DNA of 48,797 bases, taken from the NCBI GenBank assembly GCA_045537285.1, contig JAZSPC010000012.1:1-48797 (forward strand), in the 5' to 3' direction. This document shows positions 33,546-42,566 of the stretch, piece by piece. The DNA comes from HGM13634 sp045537285 (lineage in GTDB: Bacteria > Bacillota > Clostridia > TANB77 > CAG-508). Position numbers and translations under genes: made by a program. How positions within the stretch are numbered: the stretch's first letter is position 1; every line of letters begins with the position of its first letter. Below the pieces are notes generated by a model. It saw nothing but the letters and a program-made list of their open reading frames with translations. It did not search any database and had not been told where the DNA came from.

Positions 33546-35744
33546 ATGAAAATTATAAAAAGAGATGGAACAATAGTAGATTACAATCCAGAGAAAATAA
33601 AAATAGCTATAAACAAAGCAAATATGGAAGTTGATGAACATGATCAGGCTTCTGATGAAGAAATAAACAAAATAATAAAATATATTGAAAAATTAAGAAA
33701 ACAAAGAATGCTAGTTGAAGATATCCAAGATATAATTGAACAACAATTAATGGCTAGTGGAAAATATGAATTAGCAAAAAAATATATTACATATCGTTAC
33801 ACAAGAGCTCTTGTAAGAAAAGCTAATACAACAGATCAATCAATAAAAGAATTAATTGAAGGTGAAAGCGAATATTGGAATAATGAAAATTCTAATAAAA
33901 ATGCCAAAGTTGTTACAACTCAAAGAGATTATTTAGCAGGTATTACAAGTACTGATATAACTAGAAGATTTTTATTACCAGAAGATATAGTAAAAGCACA
34001 TGACGAAGGGATTATACACTTCCATGATGCAGACTATTTTGCACAAAATGCATTACATAACTGTGATTTAATAAACTTAGATGATATGTTACAAAATGGT
34101 ACAAATATAAATGGTGTTATGATAGAAAAACCTCATAGATTTTTAACAGCTATGACTATTGCAACACAAATTATTACAGCTGTAACATCAAGTCAATATG
34201 GTGGTGCAACAGTTACAATGACTCACTTAGCTCCTTTTGTAAGAGAAAGTTATAATAGATTTTTAAAGAGATATAAAGAAAGAGGCTTTAATGATGAACT
34301 AGCTAAAAAATATGCAAAAGAAGATTTAGCAAAAGAAATTCAAGATGGTGTTCAAACTTTCCAATATCAAATAAATTCTATGACAACAACTAATGGTCAA
34401 TCTCCATTTTTAAGTGTATGTTTCTATCTAGGAGAAACAAAAGAATATAAAGAAGAACTTGCTATGATTATAGAAGAATTTTTAAAACAAAGAATTGTTG
34501 GTATGAAAAATGAAAAAGGTGTATTTATAACACCGGCATTTCCAAAACTTCTATATGTTCTTGAAGAAGATAACATTCATGAAAATAGTAAATATTGGTA
34601 TTTAACAGAACTTGCAGCGAAATGTACTGCTAAGAGAATGGTACCAGACTATATTTCAGAAAAAATGATGTTAGAATTAAAGAAAAATGAATATGGAGAA
34701 GGAGAATGTTATCCTTGTATGGGATGTCGTTCATTCTTAACACCAGATAGATCAATAAGTTTAGGAAATATAGCAAAAGCTAAAAACTATGTTGAAGGAA
34801 AAGGAAAATACTATGGTAGATTTAACCAAGGTGTTGTAACTATAAACTTAGTAGACGTTGCTTTAACATCAGGAAAAGACATGGACATATTCTGGAAAGT
34901 TTATGAAGAAAGACTAGAACTATGTCACAGAGCATTACAAAAGAGACATGAAAGATTAAGTAAGGCCGTAAGTGATGTAGCACCAATACTTTGGCAACAT
35001 GGAGCATTAGCAAGACTTGGAAAAGGTGAGAGCATCCACGAATTATTACATCATGGATATTCTACAATATCATTAGGATTTGCAGGACTTTATGAATGTG
35101 TTAAATATATGACAGGAAATAGCCATACAGATGGCGGAGCTGGTAAGGAATTTGCAATTCAAGTAATGCAAAAAATGAATGACAAATGTAAAGAATGGAA
35201 AGAAGTAGAAAACATAGACTATAGTGTTTATGGAACACCAATCGAATCTACAACATACAAATTTGCAAAATGCTTAAAAGATAGATTTGGAGTAATAAAA
35301 GGAATTACAGATAGAGACTATATAACAAACTCATATCACGTACCTGTGTTCGAAGAAATAGATGCATTTACAAAACTTAAATTAGAAAGTGAATTCCAAA
35401 GATTAAGTCCAGGTGGAGCTATATCATATGTAGAAACATCAAACCTACAAAATAACTTAGATGCAGTAATTTCGGTTATAAAATTCATATATGATAACAT
35501 AATGTATGCTGAATTAAATACAAAATCAGATTACTGTCAAGAATGTGGTTTTGATGGAGAAATACTAATAGATGAAGATTTAGAATGGTATTGTCCAAAC
35601 TGTGGAAACAGAAATCACGATACATTAAATGTAGCAAGAAGAACTTGTGGATATATTGGAAGCAATTTCTGGAACAAAGGAAGAACACAAGAAATTAAAG
35701 AAAGAGTATTACACATTGATAATAAAGATGACGAATGCTGTTAA
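33546..35744 (+). CDS. nrdD: Anaerobic ribonucleoside-triphosphate reductase (class III), copy 1
   Basis: Oxygen-independent reduction of NTPs to dNTPs with a glycyl radical. N-terminal ATP-cone (about 1-90: IKRDGTIVDYNPEKIKIAI), active-site Cys in LHNCDLINLDDML near 170-182, finger-loop CMGCRSFL near 395-402, C-terminal Zn site CQEC...CPNC near 660-680, and the glycyl-radical loop RRTCGYIG with Gly at 702. 732 aa. RBS AGGGGG is upstream. It lies first in a nrdD-nrdG-nrdD unit and divergent from the Crp/Fnr gene. Confidence 0.97.
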   Translation: MKIIKRDGTIVDYNPEKIKIAINKANMEVDEHDQASDEEINKIIKYIEKLRKQRMLVEDIQDIIEQQLMASGKYELAKKYITYRYTRALVRKANTTDQSIKELIEGESEYWNNENSNKNAKVVTTQRDYLAGITSTDITRRFLLPEDIVKAHDEGIIHFHDADYFAQNALHNCDLINLDDMLQNGTNINGVMIEKPHRFLTAMTIATQIITAVTSSQYGGATVTMTHLAPFVRESYNRFLKRYKERGFNDELAKKYAKEDLAKEIQDGVQTFQYQINSMTTTNGQSPFLSVCFYLGETKEYKEELAMIIEEFLKQRIVGMKNEKGVFITPAFPKLLYVLEEDNIHENSKYWYLTELAAKCTAKRMVPDYISEKMMLELKKNEYGEGECYPCMGCRSFLTPDRSISLGNIAKAKNYVEGKGKYYGRFNQGVVTINLVDVALTSGKDMDIFWKVYEERLELCHRALQKRHERLSKAVSDVAPILWQHGALARLGKGESIHELLHHGYSTISLGFAGLYECVKYMTGNSHTDGGAGKEFAIQVMQKMNDKCKEWKEVENIDYSVYGTPIESTTYKFAKCLKDRFGVIKGITDRDYITNSYHVPVFEEIDAFTKLKLESEFQRLSPGGAISYVETSNLQNNLDAVISVIKFIYDNIMYAELNTKSDYCQECGFDGEILIDEDLEWYCPNCGNRNHDTLNVARRTCGYIGSNFWNKGRTQEIKERVLHIDNKDDECC

Positions 35745-35765
35745 TTAAAAACAAGGAGAAATACT

Positions 35766-36257
35766 ATGCGTTACAACAAAATTAGAAAAATGGATATATC
35801 AAATGGACCTGGCGTAAGAGTATCAATATTTATGCAGGGGTGTAGTTTTAATTGTAAGAATTGTTTTAATAAAGAAACACATGATTTTAATGGTGGTAAA
35901 GAATTTGATGATTCCACAATTGAAAGAGTGCTAGAACTTTGTGGGAATGAGAATATTGAAGGTTTATCAATATTAGGCGGAGAGCCTATGAATCCAACAA
36001 ATATTGAAGGGACTACAAAGCTTGCAAAAGCTTTTAAAGAAAAATATCCAAACAAAACTGTTTGGAGCTGGTCTGGCTATTCATTTGATAACTATTTAAA
36101 AGATAAAGAAGTTGTAAAGTATTTAGATGTATTAGTTGACGGACAATATAATGATGATTTAAGAAATCCTACTTTAAAATGGAAAGGTTCAGAAAATCAA
36201 AGAGTTATTAATGTGCAAGAAAGTTTAAAAGATTCTAATATAATTTTATTTGAATAA
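35766..36257 (+). CDS. nrdG: Anaerobic ribonucleotide reductase activating protein (radical SAM)
   Basis: Generates the glycyl radical on NrdD from S-adenosylmethionine. The [4Fe-4S] motif is C26-x3-C30-x2-C33 in GCSFNCKNC. SILGGEPM near 64-71 is the SAM-binding GGE motif. 163 aa is typical of NrdG. RBS AAGGAG is 8 nt upstream and the gene starts 21 nt after nrdD copy 1. One activase presumably serves both reductases. Confidence 0.96.
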   Translation: MRYNKIRKMDISNGPGVRVSIFMQGCSFNCKNCFNKETHDFNGGKEFDDSTIERVLELCGNENIEGLSILGGEPMNPTNIEGTTKLAKAFKEKYPNKTVWSWSGYSFDNYLKDKEVVKYLDVLVDGQYNDDLRNPTLKWKGSENQRVINVQESLKDSNIILFE

Positions 36258-36262
36258 AATAG

Positions 36263-36294
36263 CAAGCAGACATCTAAGGAAAGGTGTCTGCTTG
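36263..36294 (+). other. 12-bp hairpin between nrdG and the second nrdD
   Basis: CAAGCAGACATC (36263-36274) pairs with GGTGTCTGCTTG (36283-36294), one T-G pair. The tail TATTGTAC is not a T tract. It may cause partial termination or protect the upstream mRNA, setting different levels of the two reductases. Confidence 0.7.
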
Positions 36295-36318
36295 TATTGT
36301 ACATATAGGAGGGGACAT

Positions 36319-38445
36319 ATGAGAGTAATAAAAAGAGATGGTAGAGCAGTAGATTATGATAGACAAAAAATAGCAATTGCAATAGGAAAAGCAAATGATA
36401 AAATACCAGCATCAGGCAGAGCTAATAAAGAAGAAATAAAAGAAATTATTGAACATATAGAATCATTTGGAAAGAAAAGAATGCTAGTTGAAGATATTCA
36501 AGACTTAATAGAACAAAAACTGATGGAAATGAATAAATTTGACTTAGCAAAAGAGTATATTACATATAGATATAGAAGAGCATTAGTTAGAAAATCAAAT
36601 ACAACTGATGAATCTATACTTGGTTTAATTAGAAATAATAACAAAGAGTTGAAAGAAGAAAATTCTAATAAAAACACTGCATTAGCTTCAACTCAAAGAG
36701 ACTACATAGCAGGAGAAGTTTCAAGAGATTTAACTAAGAGATTACTATTACCAGAAAAGATTACAAAGGCAGATGAAGAAGGTGTACTACATTTTCACGA
36801 TGCAGATTATTTTATACAACCAATATTTAATTGCTGTCTAATAAATATATCAGATATGTTAGATAACGGAACAGTAATGAATGGCAAGATGATAGAATCT
36901 CCTAAAAGTTTTCAAGTTGCATGTATTGTAACTAGCCAAATTATTGCAACAGTAGCTAGTAACCAATATGGTGGACAATCAGTTGACTTAATTCATTTAG
37001 GTAAATATGTAAGAAAAAGTTATAACAAATACAAAAAGAAGTTTGAAGATAAATATAAAGGAAAAGTATCAGATGAAACAATAGAAGAAATGGTACAAGA
37101 TTTACTAAAATCTGAAATTAGTAGTGGTGTACAAACAATACAGTATCAAATAAATACACTTATGACCACAAATGGTCAAGCTCCTTTTGTAACATTATTC
37201 TTACACTTAGATCCTAATGATGAATATATAAAAGAAAATGCAATGATAATTGAAGAAGTATTAAAACAAAGATATCAAGGTATAAAAAACGAAAAAGGAG
37301 TATATGTAACACCAGCATTTCCGAAACTTATTTATGTTTTAGATGAATTCAACAATTTATCTGGCGGAGAATATGATTATTTAACAAAACTTGCTGTAAA
37401 ATGTTCTGCGAAAAGAATGTATCCAGACTATATCTCAGCTAAAAAAATGAAAGAAAACTATGAAGGTAATGTTTTTAGCCCGATGGGATGTAGAAGCTTT
37501 TTATCTCCTTGGAAAGATGAGAATGGAAACTATAAATTTGAAGGAAGATTTAATCAAGGTGTTGTAAGCATAAACCTTCCACAAGTTGCATTGGTTGCTG
37601 ATGGTGATGAAAATAAATTCTGGGAAGAATTAGAACAAAGATTAGAACTTTGTAGAGAAGCTTTAATGTGCAGACATTATTCTTTACTTGGTGTTACTTC
37701 TGATATAAGCCCAATACACTGGCAATATGGAGCAATAGCAAGACTCCCAAAAGGTGAAAAAATAGATTACCTATTAAAAAATGGTTATTCTACTTTATCA
37801 CTTGGATATATAGGGGTGTATGAAGTAACTAAATTAATGAAAGGTGTATCACATACAACTGAGGAAGGCCATGATTTTGCAATTAAATTAATGAAAAAGC
37901 TAAGAGATACAACAAAAAGATGGAAACAAGAAACGGGACTTGGTTTTGCTTTATATGGTACACCAGCAGAGAGCCTATGCTATAAATTTGCAAAAATAGA
38001 TAAAGAACGTTTTGGAACAATAAAAGATATTACAGATAAAGGATATTATACAAATTCATATCATGTAGATGTAAGGGAAAAAATCGATGCTTTTGAAAAA
38101 TTAAGATTTGAAAGTGAATTCCAAACCCTATCAACTGGTGGAGCGATTTCATATATTGAACTTCCAAATATGAATAACAATCCAGAAGCATTAGAAACAG
38201 TTGTTAAATTTATATACAACAACATTCAATATGCAGAATTTAATACAAAATCAGATTATTGCCACGAATGTGGATTTGATGGAGAGATAATAATAAATGA
38301 TAATTGCGAATGGGAATGTCCTAATTGTGGAAATAAAGAACAATCAAAATTAACAGTAGTAAGAAGAACTTGTGGATATTTAGGAGAAAACTTCTGGAAT
38401 GTAGGTAAGACAAAAGAAATAAAAGCGAGAGTTTTACATCTTTAA
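36319..38445 (+). CDS. Anaerobic ribonucleoside-triphosphate reductase (class III), copy 2
   Basis: A clear paralogue of the first nrdD with the same order: ATP-cone (IKRDGRAVDYDRQKIAIAI), FNCCLINISDML near 167, PMGCRSFL near 386 (one Cys fewer than CYPCMGCRSFL), Zn site CHEC...CPNC, and RRTCGYLG with the radical Gly at 686. 708 aa. It differs at APFVTLFLHLD against SPFLSVCFYLG in copy 1. RBS AGGAGGGG at 36308 fixes the ATG at 36319. All catalytic landmarks look intact, so it is not a pseudogene. Confidence 0.95.
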   Translation: MRVIKRDGRAVDYDRQKIAIAIGKANDKIPASGRANKEEIKEIIEHIESFGKKRMLVEDIQDLIEQKLMEMNKFDLAKEYITYRYRRALVRKSNTTDESILGLIRNNNKELKEENSNKNTALASTQRDYIAGEVSRDLTKRLLLPEKITKADEEGVLHFHDADYFIQPIFNCCLINISDMLDNGTVMNGKMIESPKSFQVACIVTSQIIATVASNQYGGQSVDLIHLGKYVRKSYNKYKKKFEDKYKGKVSDETIEEMVQDLLKSEISSGVQTIQYQINTLMTTNGQAPFVTLFLHLDPNDEYIKENAMIIEEVLKQRYQGIKNEKGVYVTPAFPKLIYVLDEFNNLSGGEYDYLTKLAVKCSAKRMYPDYISAKKMKENYEGNVFSPMGCRSFLSPWKDENGNYKFEGRFNQGVVSINLPQVALVADGDENKFWEELEQRLELCREALMCRHYSLLGVTSDISPIHWQYGAIARLPKGEKIDYLLKNGYSTLSLGYIGVYEVTKLMKGVSHTTEEGHDFAIKLMKKLRDTTKRWKQETGLGFALYGTPAESLCYKFAKIDKERFGTIKDITDKGYYTNSYHVDVREKIDAFEKLRFESEFQTLSTGGAISYIELPNMNNNPEALETVVKFIYNNIQYAEFNTKSDYCHECGFDGEIIINDNCEWECPNCGNKEQSKLTVVRRTCGYLGENFWNVGKTKEIKARVLHL

Positions 38446-38472
38446 AATTAAAATAAAAAACTTCCAAATTAC

Positions 38473-38501
38473 TTGCTTTAAATTTAAATTAATGATATAA
38501 A
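38473..38501 (+). promoter_or_regulatory. Promoter of the 102-aa gene
   Basis: TTGCTT (38473-38478), 17-bp spacer ending TGA, TATAAA (38496-38501). Confidence 0.65.
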
Positions 38502-38540
38502 GTTAAGGTTAAAATTTAAACATAAGAAGGAGAAATAAAA

Positions 38541-38849
38541 ATGGAAGTAAACGAAGAAAAAAGACAAAAATTTATGGAGAACGCAGGAAAAAGAGTGAAC
38601 AAAGTTATGCATGATATTCAAATATTAGAGCCAATGGCTAGAAGTAATGTATATGATTTTACAAGAGAAGATGTAGAAGAAATGTTTACAGCAATGAAAG
38701 ATGCATTAGACGGTGCAAAAGAAGAATACATCAAAAAATTCGAAGGTAAGGCAAAAGCTGAGAAAAAAGTATTCACTTTTGGTGCGAGCGTTAAGGCAGA
38801 AGTTAAAGAAGAACCAGTTGTAGAAACGGTAGAAGAAGTAAATGCTTAA
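38541..38849 (+). CDS. Hypothetical protein, 102 aa
   Basis: I do not recognise it. It is acidic/basic and mostly helical: residues 1-70 hold EEKRQKFMENAGKRVNKVMHD and a FTREDVEEMFTAMKDAL segment. The last 30 residues are a Lys/Glu/Val-rich low-complexity tail (KAEVKEEPVVETVEEV). RBS AAGGAG is before the ATG. Single-gene unit with its own promoter and terminator. The smooth A/T-rich codon use matches the chromosome, unlike the other orphan genes. Confidence 0.75.
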   Translation: MEVNEEKRQKFMENAGKRVNKVMHDIQILEPMARSNVYDFTREDVEEMFTAMKDALDGAKEEYIKKFEGKAKAEKKVFTFGASVKAEVKEEPVVETVEEVNA

Positions 38850-38868
38850 AATAAACATTAACTATAAA

Positions 38869-38897
38869 CAGAAGACTATATAAGAGTCTTCTGTTTT
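38869..38897 (+). terminator. Intrinsic terminator after the 102-aa gene
   Basis: CAGAAGACT (38869-38877) pairs with AGTCTTCTG (38885-38893), then TTTT. Confidence 0.8.
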
Positions 38898-38908
38898 GAA
38901 TATTTTAA

Positions 38909-38937
38909 TTGATAAATATTATCAAATATGATATATA
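38909..38937 (+). promoter_or_regulatory. Promoter of the antiporter gene with an overlapping dyad
   Basis: TTGATA (38909-38914), 17-bp spacer, TATATA (38932-38937). The -35 begins a dyad TTGATA-N5-TATCAA (38909-38925), similar to the one before tcdA. Confidence 0.55.
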
Positions 38938-38987
38938 TGATTATGAAAATTAATTAACGGAAATAATTAGTATACGGAGGAAAAAAT

Positions 38988-39956
38988 ATGTTGGTAGAGG
39001 CTGAAATTTTAATAGTAATAGGATTTTTCTTACTTATAAAAGGTGCAGATTATTTGGTAGATGGATCAGTAGGAATAGCCAAAAAATTTAATATCCCAGA
39101 GATAGTAATAGGTTTAACAATTGTATCTATTGGAACATCAATGCCAGAATTGATAGTTAGTATAACTTCTGCGATGGAAGGTTTTTCTGATATGGCAATA
39201 GGGAATGTAGTAGGTAGCAATATAGCTAATTTGCTTTTAATTTTAGGTGTTGCCGCAATTTTACAACCAGTTCTTTTAAAAAGAGAAACTAGATTAATAG
39301 AAGTACCATTATGTTTAGCAATATCAATAATTTTCTATTTTATCTGTAATATAGGACAAGATATAACAAGAGTAGATGGAATGATTTTAATTGGTTTATT
39401 TGTGCTATTTATTATTTATACAATAGTGATGGCATTTAAAGGAAATGAATTCGACAAAGAAGACGAAGTAAAAGAAACTAAAAAAGCTAAAAAAGAGAAA
39501 GAAAAAATTAATGTACTTAAATGCGTATTCCATATAGTATTAGGAATTGCAGCCTTAAAATTTGGTGGAGACTTAGCTGTAAACAATGCAGTAATAGTAG
39601 CGGAATGGTTTGGATTAAGTGAAAAAATCATAAGTGTTACAATATTAGCCATTGGAACAAGTTTGCCTGAATTGGTAACAACTGTATCTGCTGCTATCAA
39701 AAAAGAAAGTGATATTGCAATAGGAAATATTTTAGGTTCTAATATATTTAATATGTTATTGATAATTGGAGTATCAGCATTAATAAAACCAATAACATAT
39801 AATTTAAGCTATAATATAGATATGTATATTGCAATGCTAGCGTCATTTGTATTATTCCTATTTGCATATATACCACCTAAAAATAAAATGAGTAGAGCAA
39901 ACGGAATAGTTTATCTATTATTATATATAATTTACATGGTAACTTTATTTGTATAA
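38988..39956 (+). CDS. Calcium/sodium antiporter (CaCA family, YrbG-like)
   Basis: About ten membrane helices in 322 aa with the two inverted alpha repeats: GTSMPELIVSITSAMEG...GNVVGSNIANLLLILG (about 48-85) and GTSLPELVTTVSAAIKK...GNILGSNIFNMLLIIG (about 224-261). The paired GTSxPE and GNxxGSN motifs form the ion site. A Lys/Glu-rich cytoplasmic loop (about 152-172) separates the halves. GGAGG lies before the ATG. It exports Ca2+ in exchange for Na+ or H+ in characterised relatives. Confidence 0.93.
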   Translation: MLVEAEILIVIGFFLLIKGADYLVDGSVGIAKKFNIPEIVIGLTIVSIGTSMPELIVSITSAMEGFSDMAIGNVVGSNIANLLLILGVAAILQPVLLKRETRLIEVPLCLAISIIFYFICNIGQDITRVDGMILIGLFVLFIIYTIVMAFKGNEFDKEDEVKETKKAKKEKEKINVLKCVFHIVLGIAALKFGGDLAVNNAVIVAEWFGLSEKIISVTILAIGTSLPELVTTVSAAIKKESDIAIGNILGSNIFNMLLIIGVSALIKPITYNLSYNIDMYIAMLASFVLFLFAYIPPKNKMSRANGIVYLLLYIIYMVTLFV

Positions 39957-39984
39957 GTTTTCTAAAAACTGACCAGCTGGTTTA

Positions 39985-40013
39985 ATGACATTATAAAATA
40001 TTAAGTATATAAT
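39985..40013 (+). promoter_or_regulatory. Promoter of the acyl-CoA synthetase gene
   Basis: ATGACA (39985-39990), 17-bp spacer, TATAAT (40008-40013). An 8-bp palindrome CCAGCTGG (39973-39980) lies just upstream. Confidence 0.65.
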
Positions 40014-40038
40014 ATACAAAGAAATTAGGAGGTATTAA

Positions 40039-41736
40039 ATGATAAAAGATAAATTCCAAAATATAAGAGAAATAATAAATAATAGTGCTGAAAAATACCC
40101 TGATAACAACGCCTTTATTGTTAAAAATAAAGACATGGAAACATATACTTATATTACATATAAACAATTAAAACAAGAAATAAATGCATTAGGTACTGCA
40201 CTTATTAAACTAGGCTTAAAAGGGAAAAGAGTTGCAGTAATAGGCAAAAATAGATATGAATGGGCTATGGGATATTATGCAGTTGTAAATGGATTAGGAG
40301 TAGTGGTTCCATTAGATAAAGGACTTCCAAAAGAAGAAATAGAGTTATCTTTAAAAAGAAGTAAAGCAGATGCAATAATCTGTGAAGGTAATTATGTAGA
40401 AACAGTAAAAGAAATTATGAGTAATGGAAATACTATTTTAAAAACATGTATCTGTATGGATGAAATTGAATCTACTGATAATATAATAGCTTTAAAAGAT
40501 TTATTAAAACAAGGCGAAGAAGAATTAAAAAATGGTAATAATGAATATTTAAAATTACCAATAAATAATGAAGCAACAGATATAATTTTATTTACATCTG
40601 GAACAACTGATTTGGCAAAAGCAGTAGAATTATCACATAAAAACATAGCATCAAATATAAATGGGTTATTAGACCATGAAAGAATATATCCAACAGATGT
40701 TAATATGGCATTTTTGCCATTTCATCATACATTTGGATCAACAGGACTGCTATACTTTATGTCAGTTGGTGCTACAACAGTGTTTTGTGATGGATTAAAA
40801 TATGTTGCTAAAAACTTAAAAGAATACAAAGTATCAGTATTTTTCTGTGTACCTTTAATAATAGAAGCTATGCATAAAAAAGTTATGCAAGAAGTAGAGA
40901 AAAAAGGTAAAACAAAAATAGTAAAAATAGGTAGAGTAATTAGTAGATTTTTATTAAAATTCAAAATAGATGTAAGAAGAAAATTATTCAAAGAAATTAT
41001 TGATGGATTAGGTGGAAATCTAAGATTTGTAATAAGTGGTGCAGCAGCTATTGATAAACAAGTTGCAATAGATTTTAATGATTTTGGAATATTAACAGTT
41101 CAAGGATATGGTTTAACAGAAACAGCACCAGTACTTTGTGCAGAAAATGAATATATTATGAAACCTGGTTCAATAGGGAAACCAATGTACAATGTAGAAA
41201 TGAAAATTGATAATCCTGATGAAAATGGTATAGGAGAAATTATTGCCAAAGGTCCTAATGTAATGAAGGGTTATTACGAAAATGAAGAAGCAACAAAGAA
41301 TGTATTAAAAAATGGTTGGTTTTATACAGGTGATTTAGGATATATGGACAAAGACGGATATTTCTATATTTCTGGAAGAGATAAAAACGTAATAGTATTA
41401 AAAAACGGTAAAAATATATATCCGGAAGAATTAGAGATATTAGTAAGTAATTTGCCTTATGTAGCAGAAAATATGGTATTTGGATTACCAAAAGATGATG
41501 ATTTATTATTAAGTGTTAAAGTAGTATATAACAAAGACTATGTTAAGGAAAATTATCCAAATGTTAGTGAAGAAGAATTAAAAGAAATTATTAGAAAAGA
41601 TATAAAAGAACAAGTAAATTCTAAATTAACAAACTTTAAACATATTAAAAATGTTATTATAACAGATGAGCCAATGATAAAAACTACAACAAACAAGGTA
41701 AAAAGAAAAGAAGAAATGAAAAAAATATTAGGATAA
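40039..41736 (+). CDS. Long-chain acyl-CoA synthetase/AMP-dependent ligase
   Basis: ANL-superfamily enzyme that adenylates a carboxylate and transfers it to CoA. Motifs: FTSGTTDLAK near 184-193, GYGLTETAP near 355, YTGDLG near 431 and the C-terminal NGKNIYPEELE near 456-466. The phosphate loop normally reads TSGTTG or TSGTTS; here D takes the Gly/Ser place, which is unusual. Residues 290-325 carry a basic insertion typical of FadD15-like forms. 565 aa. AGGAGG is before the ATG. Single-gene unit; substrate not predictable. Confidence 0.9.
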   Translation: MIKDKFQNIREIINNSAEKYPDNNAFIVKNKDMETYTYITYKQLKQEINALGTALIKLGLKGKRVAVIGKNRYEWAMGYYAVVNGLGVVVPLDKGLPKEEIELSLKRSKADAIICEGNYVETVKEIMSNGNTILKTCICMDEIESTDNIIALKDLLKQGEEELKNGNNEYLKLPINNEATDIILFTSGTTDLAKAVELSHKNIASNINGLLDHERIYPTDVNMAFLPFHHTFGSTGLLYFMSVGATTVFCDGLKYVAKNLKEYKVSVFFCVPLIIEAMHKKVMQEVEKKGKTKIVKIGRVISRFLLKFKIDVRRKLFKEIIDGLGGNLRFVISGAAAIDKQVAIDFNDFGILTVQGYGLTETAPVLCAENEYIMKPGSIGKPMYNVEMKIDNPDENGIGEIIAKGPNVMKGYYENEEATKNVLKNGWFYTGDLGYMDKDGYFYISGRDKNVIVLKNGKNIYPEELEILVSNLPYVAENMVFGLPKDDDLLLSVKVVYNKDYVKENYPNVSEEELKEIIRKDIKEQVNSKLTNFKHIKNVIITDEPMIKTTTNKVKRKEEMKKILG

Positions 41737-41742
41737 ATCAAT

Positions 41743-41775
41743 AAAAAGAATCTCTATATAAAGAGATTCTTTTTG
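41743..41775 (+). terminator. Intrinsic terminator after the acyl-CoA synthetase gene
   Basis: AAAAAGAATCTCT (41743-41755) pairs with AGAGATTCTTTTT (41762-41774). Confidence 0.9.
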
Positions 41776-41780
41776 TCTGG

Positions 41781-41811
41781 ATTTGATAATTATCAAATTT
41801 TATGGTATGAT
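41781..41811 (+). promoter_or_regulatory. tcdA promoter with an 18-bp perfect palindrome
   Basis: ATTTGATAATTATCAAAT (41781-41798) is a perfect palindrome containing the FNR-type pattern TTGAT-N4-ATCAA. Its TTGATA (41783-41788) is also the -35, with a 17-bp spacer to TATGAT (41806-41811). Confidence 0.65.
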
Positions 41812-41847
41812 GATACATGTAAATAAAAAAATGAATTGAGGTATAAA

Positions 41848-42531
41848 ATGGATCAATTTTCAAGAACAGAAGCATTAATAGGAAAAGAGAATCAAGAAAG
41901 ATTAAAAAATGCAAAAGTAGCAGTATTTGGATTAGGTGGAGTAGGAGGGCATACAGTAGAAGCATTGGCAAGAGCAGGAATAGGTCACTTGGTATTAATA
42001 GATTATGATACATATGATATAACAAACATTAACAGACAAATAGGAGCTCTATATTCTACAATTGGAAGATATAAAGTAGATGTAATGAAGAAAAGAATTT
42101 TAGATATTAATCCAAATGCAATTGTAGAAACATATAAAAAAGAAGAATTAAAAAAAGAAGAAGCAAACATTATAGATTCTACTTTTGCTTATGTGGTTGA
42201 CGCAATAGATACTATTGCAAATAAAATAACTTTAATAGAAAAATGTAAAAAAGAAAATGTTCCAATAATAACTGTGACAGGTGCTGGAAATAAATTAGAT
42301 GCAACAAGATTTGAAGTAACAGATATTTACAAAACAAGTGTGTGTCCAGTTTGTAAGATACTTAGAAAAGAATTAAAAAATAAAGGAATAAAGAAATTAA
42401 AAGTAGTATATTCAAAAGAAATTCCAATAAAACCCTTAACAGAAGAAAGAGTATTAGCAAGCATTTCTTTTGTTCCATCCGTTGCTGGATTAATTGGTGC
42501 AGGAGAAGTTATAAGAGATATAATTAAGTAA
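41848..42531 (+). CDS. tcdA: tRNA threonylcarbamoyladenosine dehydratase (TcdA/CsdL family)
   Basis: E1-like ThiF-fold enzyme that cyclises t6A37 of tRNA to ct6A using ATP. SRTEALIGKE (5-14) and GLGGVGGH (28-35) start the nucleotide site; DYDTYDITNINRQIGAL (about 51-67) is the TcdA signature. CPVC near 168 may bind zinc. 227 aa, somewhat short against E. coli TcdA (268) but usual in Firmicutes. GAGG is 6 nt before the ATG at 41848. It differs from MoeB/ThiF by the SRxxxLIG start. Confidence 0.9.
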   Translation: MDQFSRTEALIGKENQERLKNAKVAVFGLGGVGGHTVEALARAGIGHLVLIDYDTYDITNINRQIGALYSTIGRYKVDVMKKRILDINPNAIVETYKKEELKKEEANIIDSTFAYVVDAIDTIANKITLIEKCKKENVPIITVTGAGNKLDATRFEVTDIYKTSVCPVCKILRKELKNKGIKKLKVVYSKEIPIKPLTEERVLASISFVPSVAGLIGAGEVIRDIIK

Positions 42532-42537
42532 ATATTA

Positions 42538-42566
42538 AAGAACTATCTATTTTAGATAGTTCTTAT
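42538..42566. terminator. Bidirectional terminator between tcdA and sigK
   Basis: AAGAACTATCT (42538-42548) pairs with AGATAGTTCTT (42554-42564). It serves the two convergent genes. Confidence 0.85.

Noticed and set aside
36250..36318. Upstream extension of the second nrdD
   Set aside because: It would run through the 12-bp hairpin; AGGAGGGG and the ATG at 36319 give the normal ATP-cone start MRVIKRDG.
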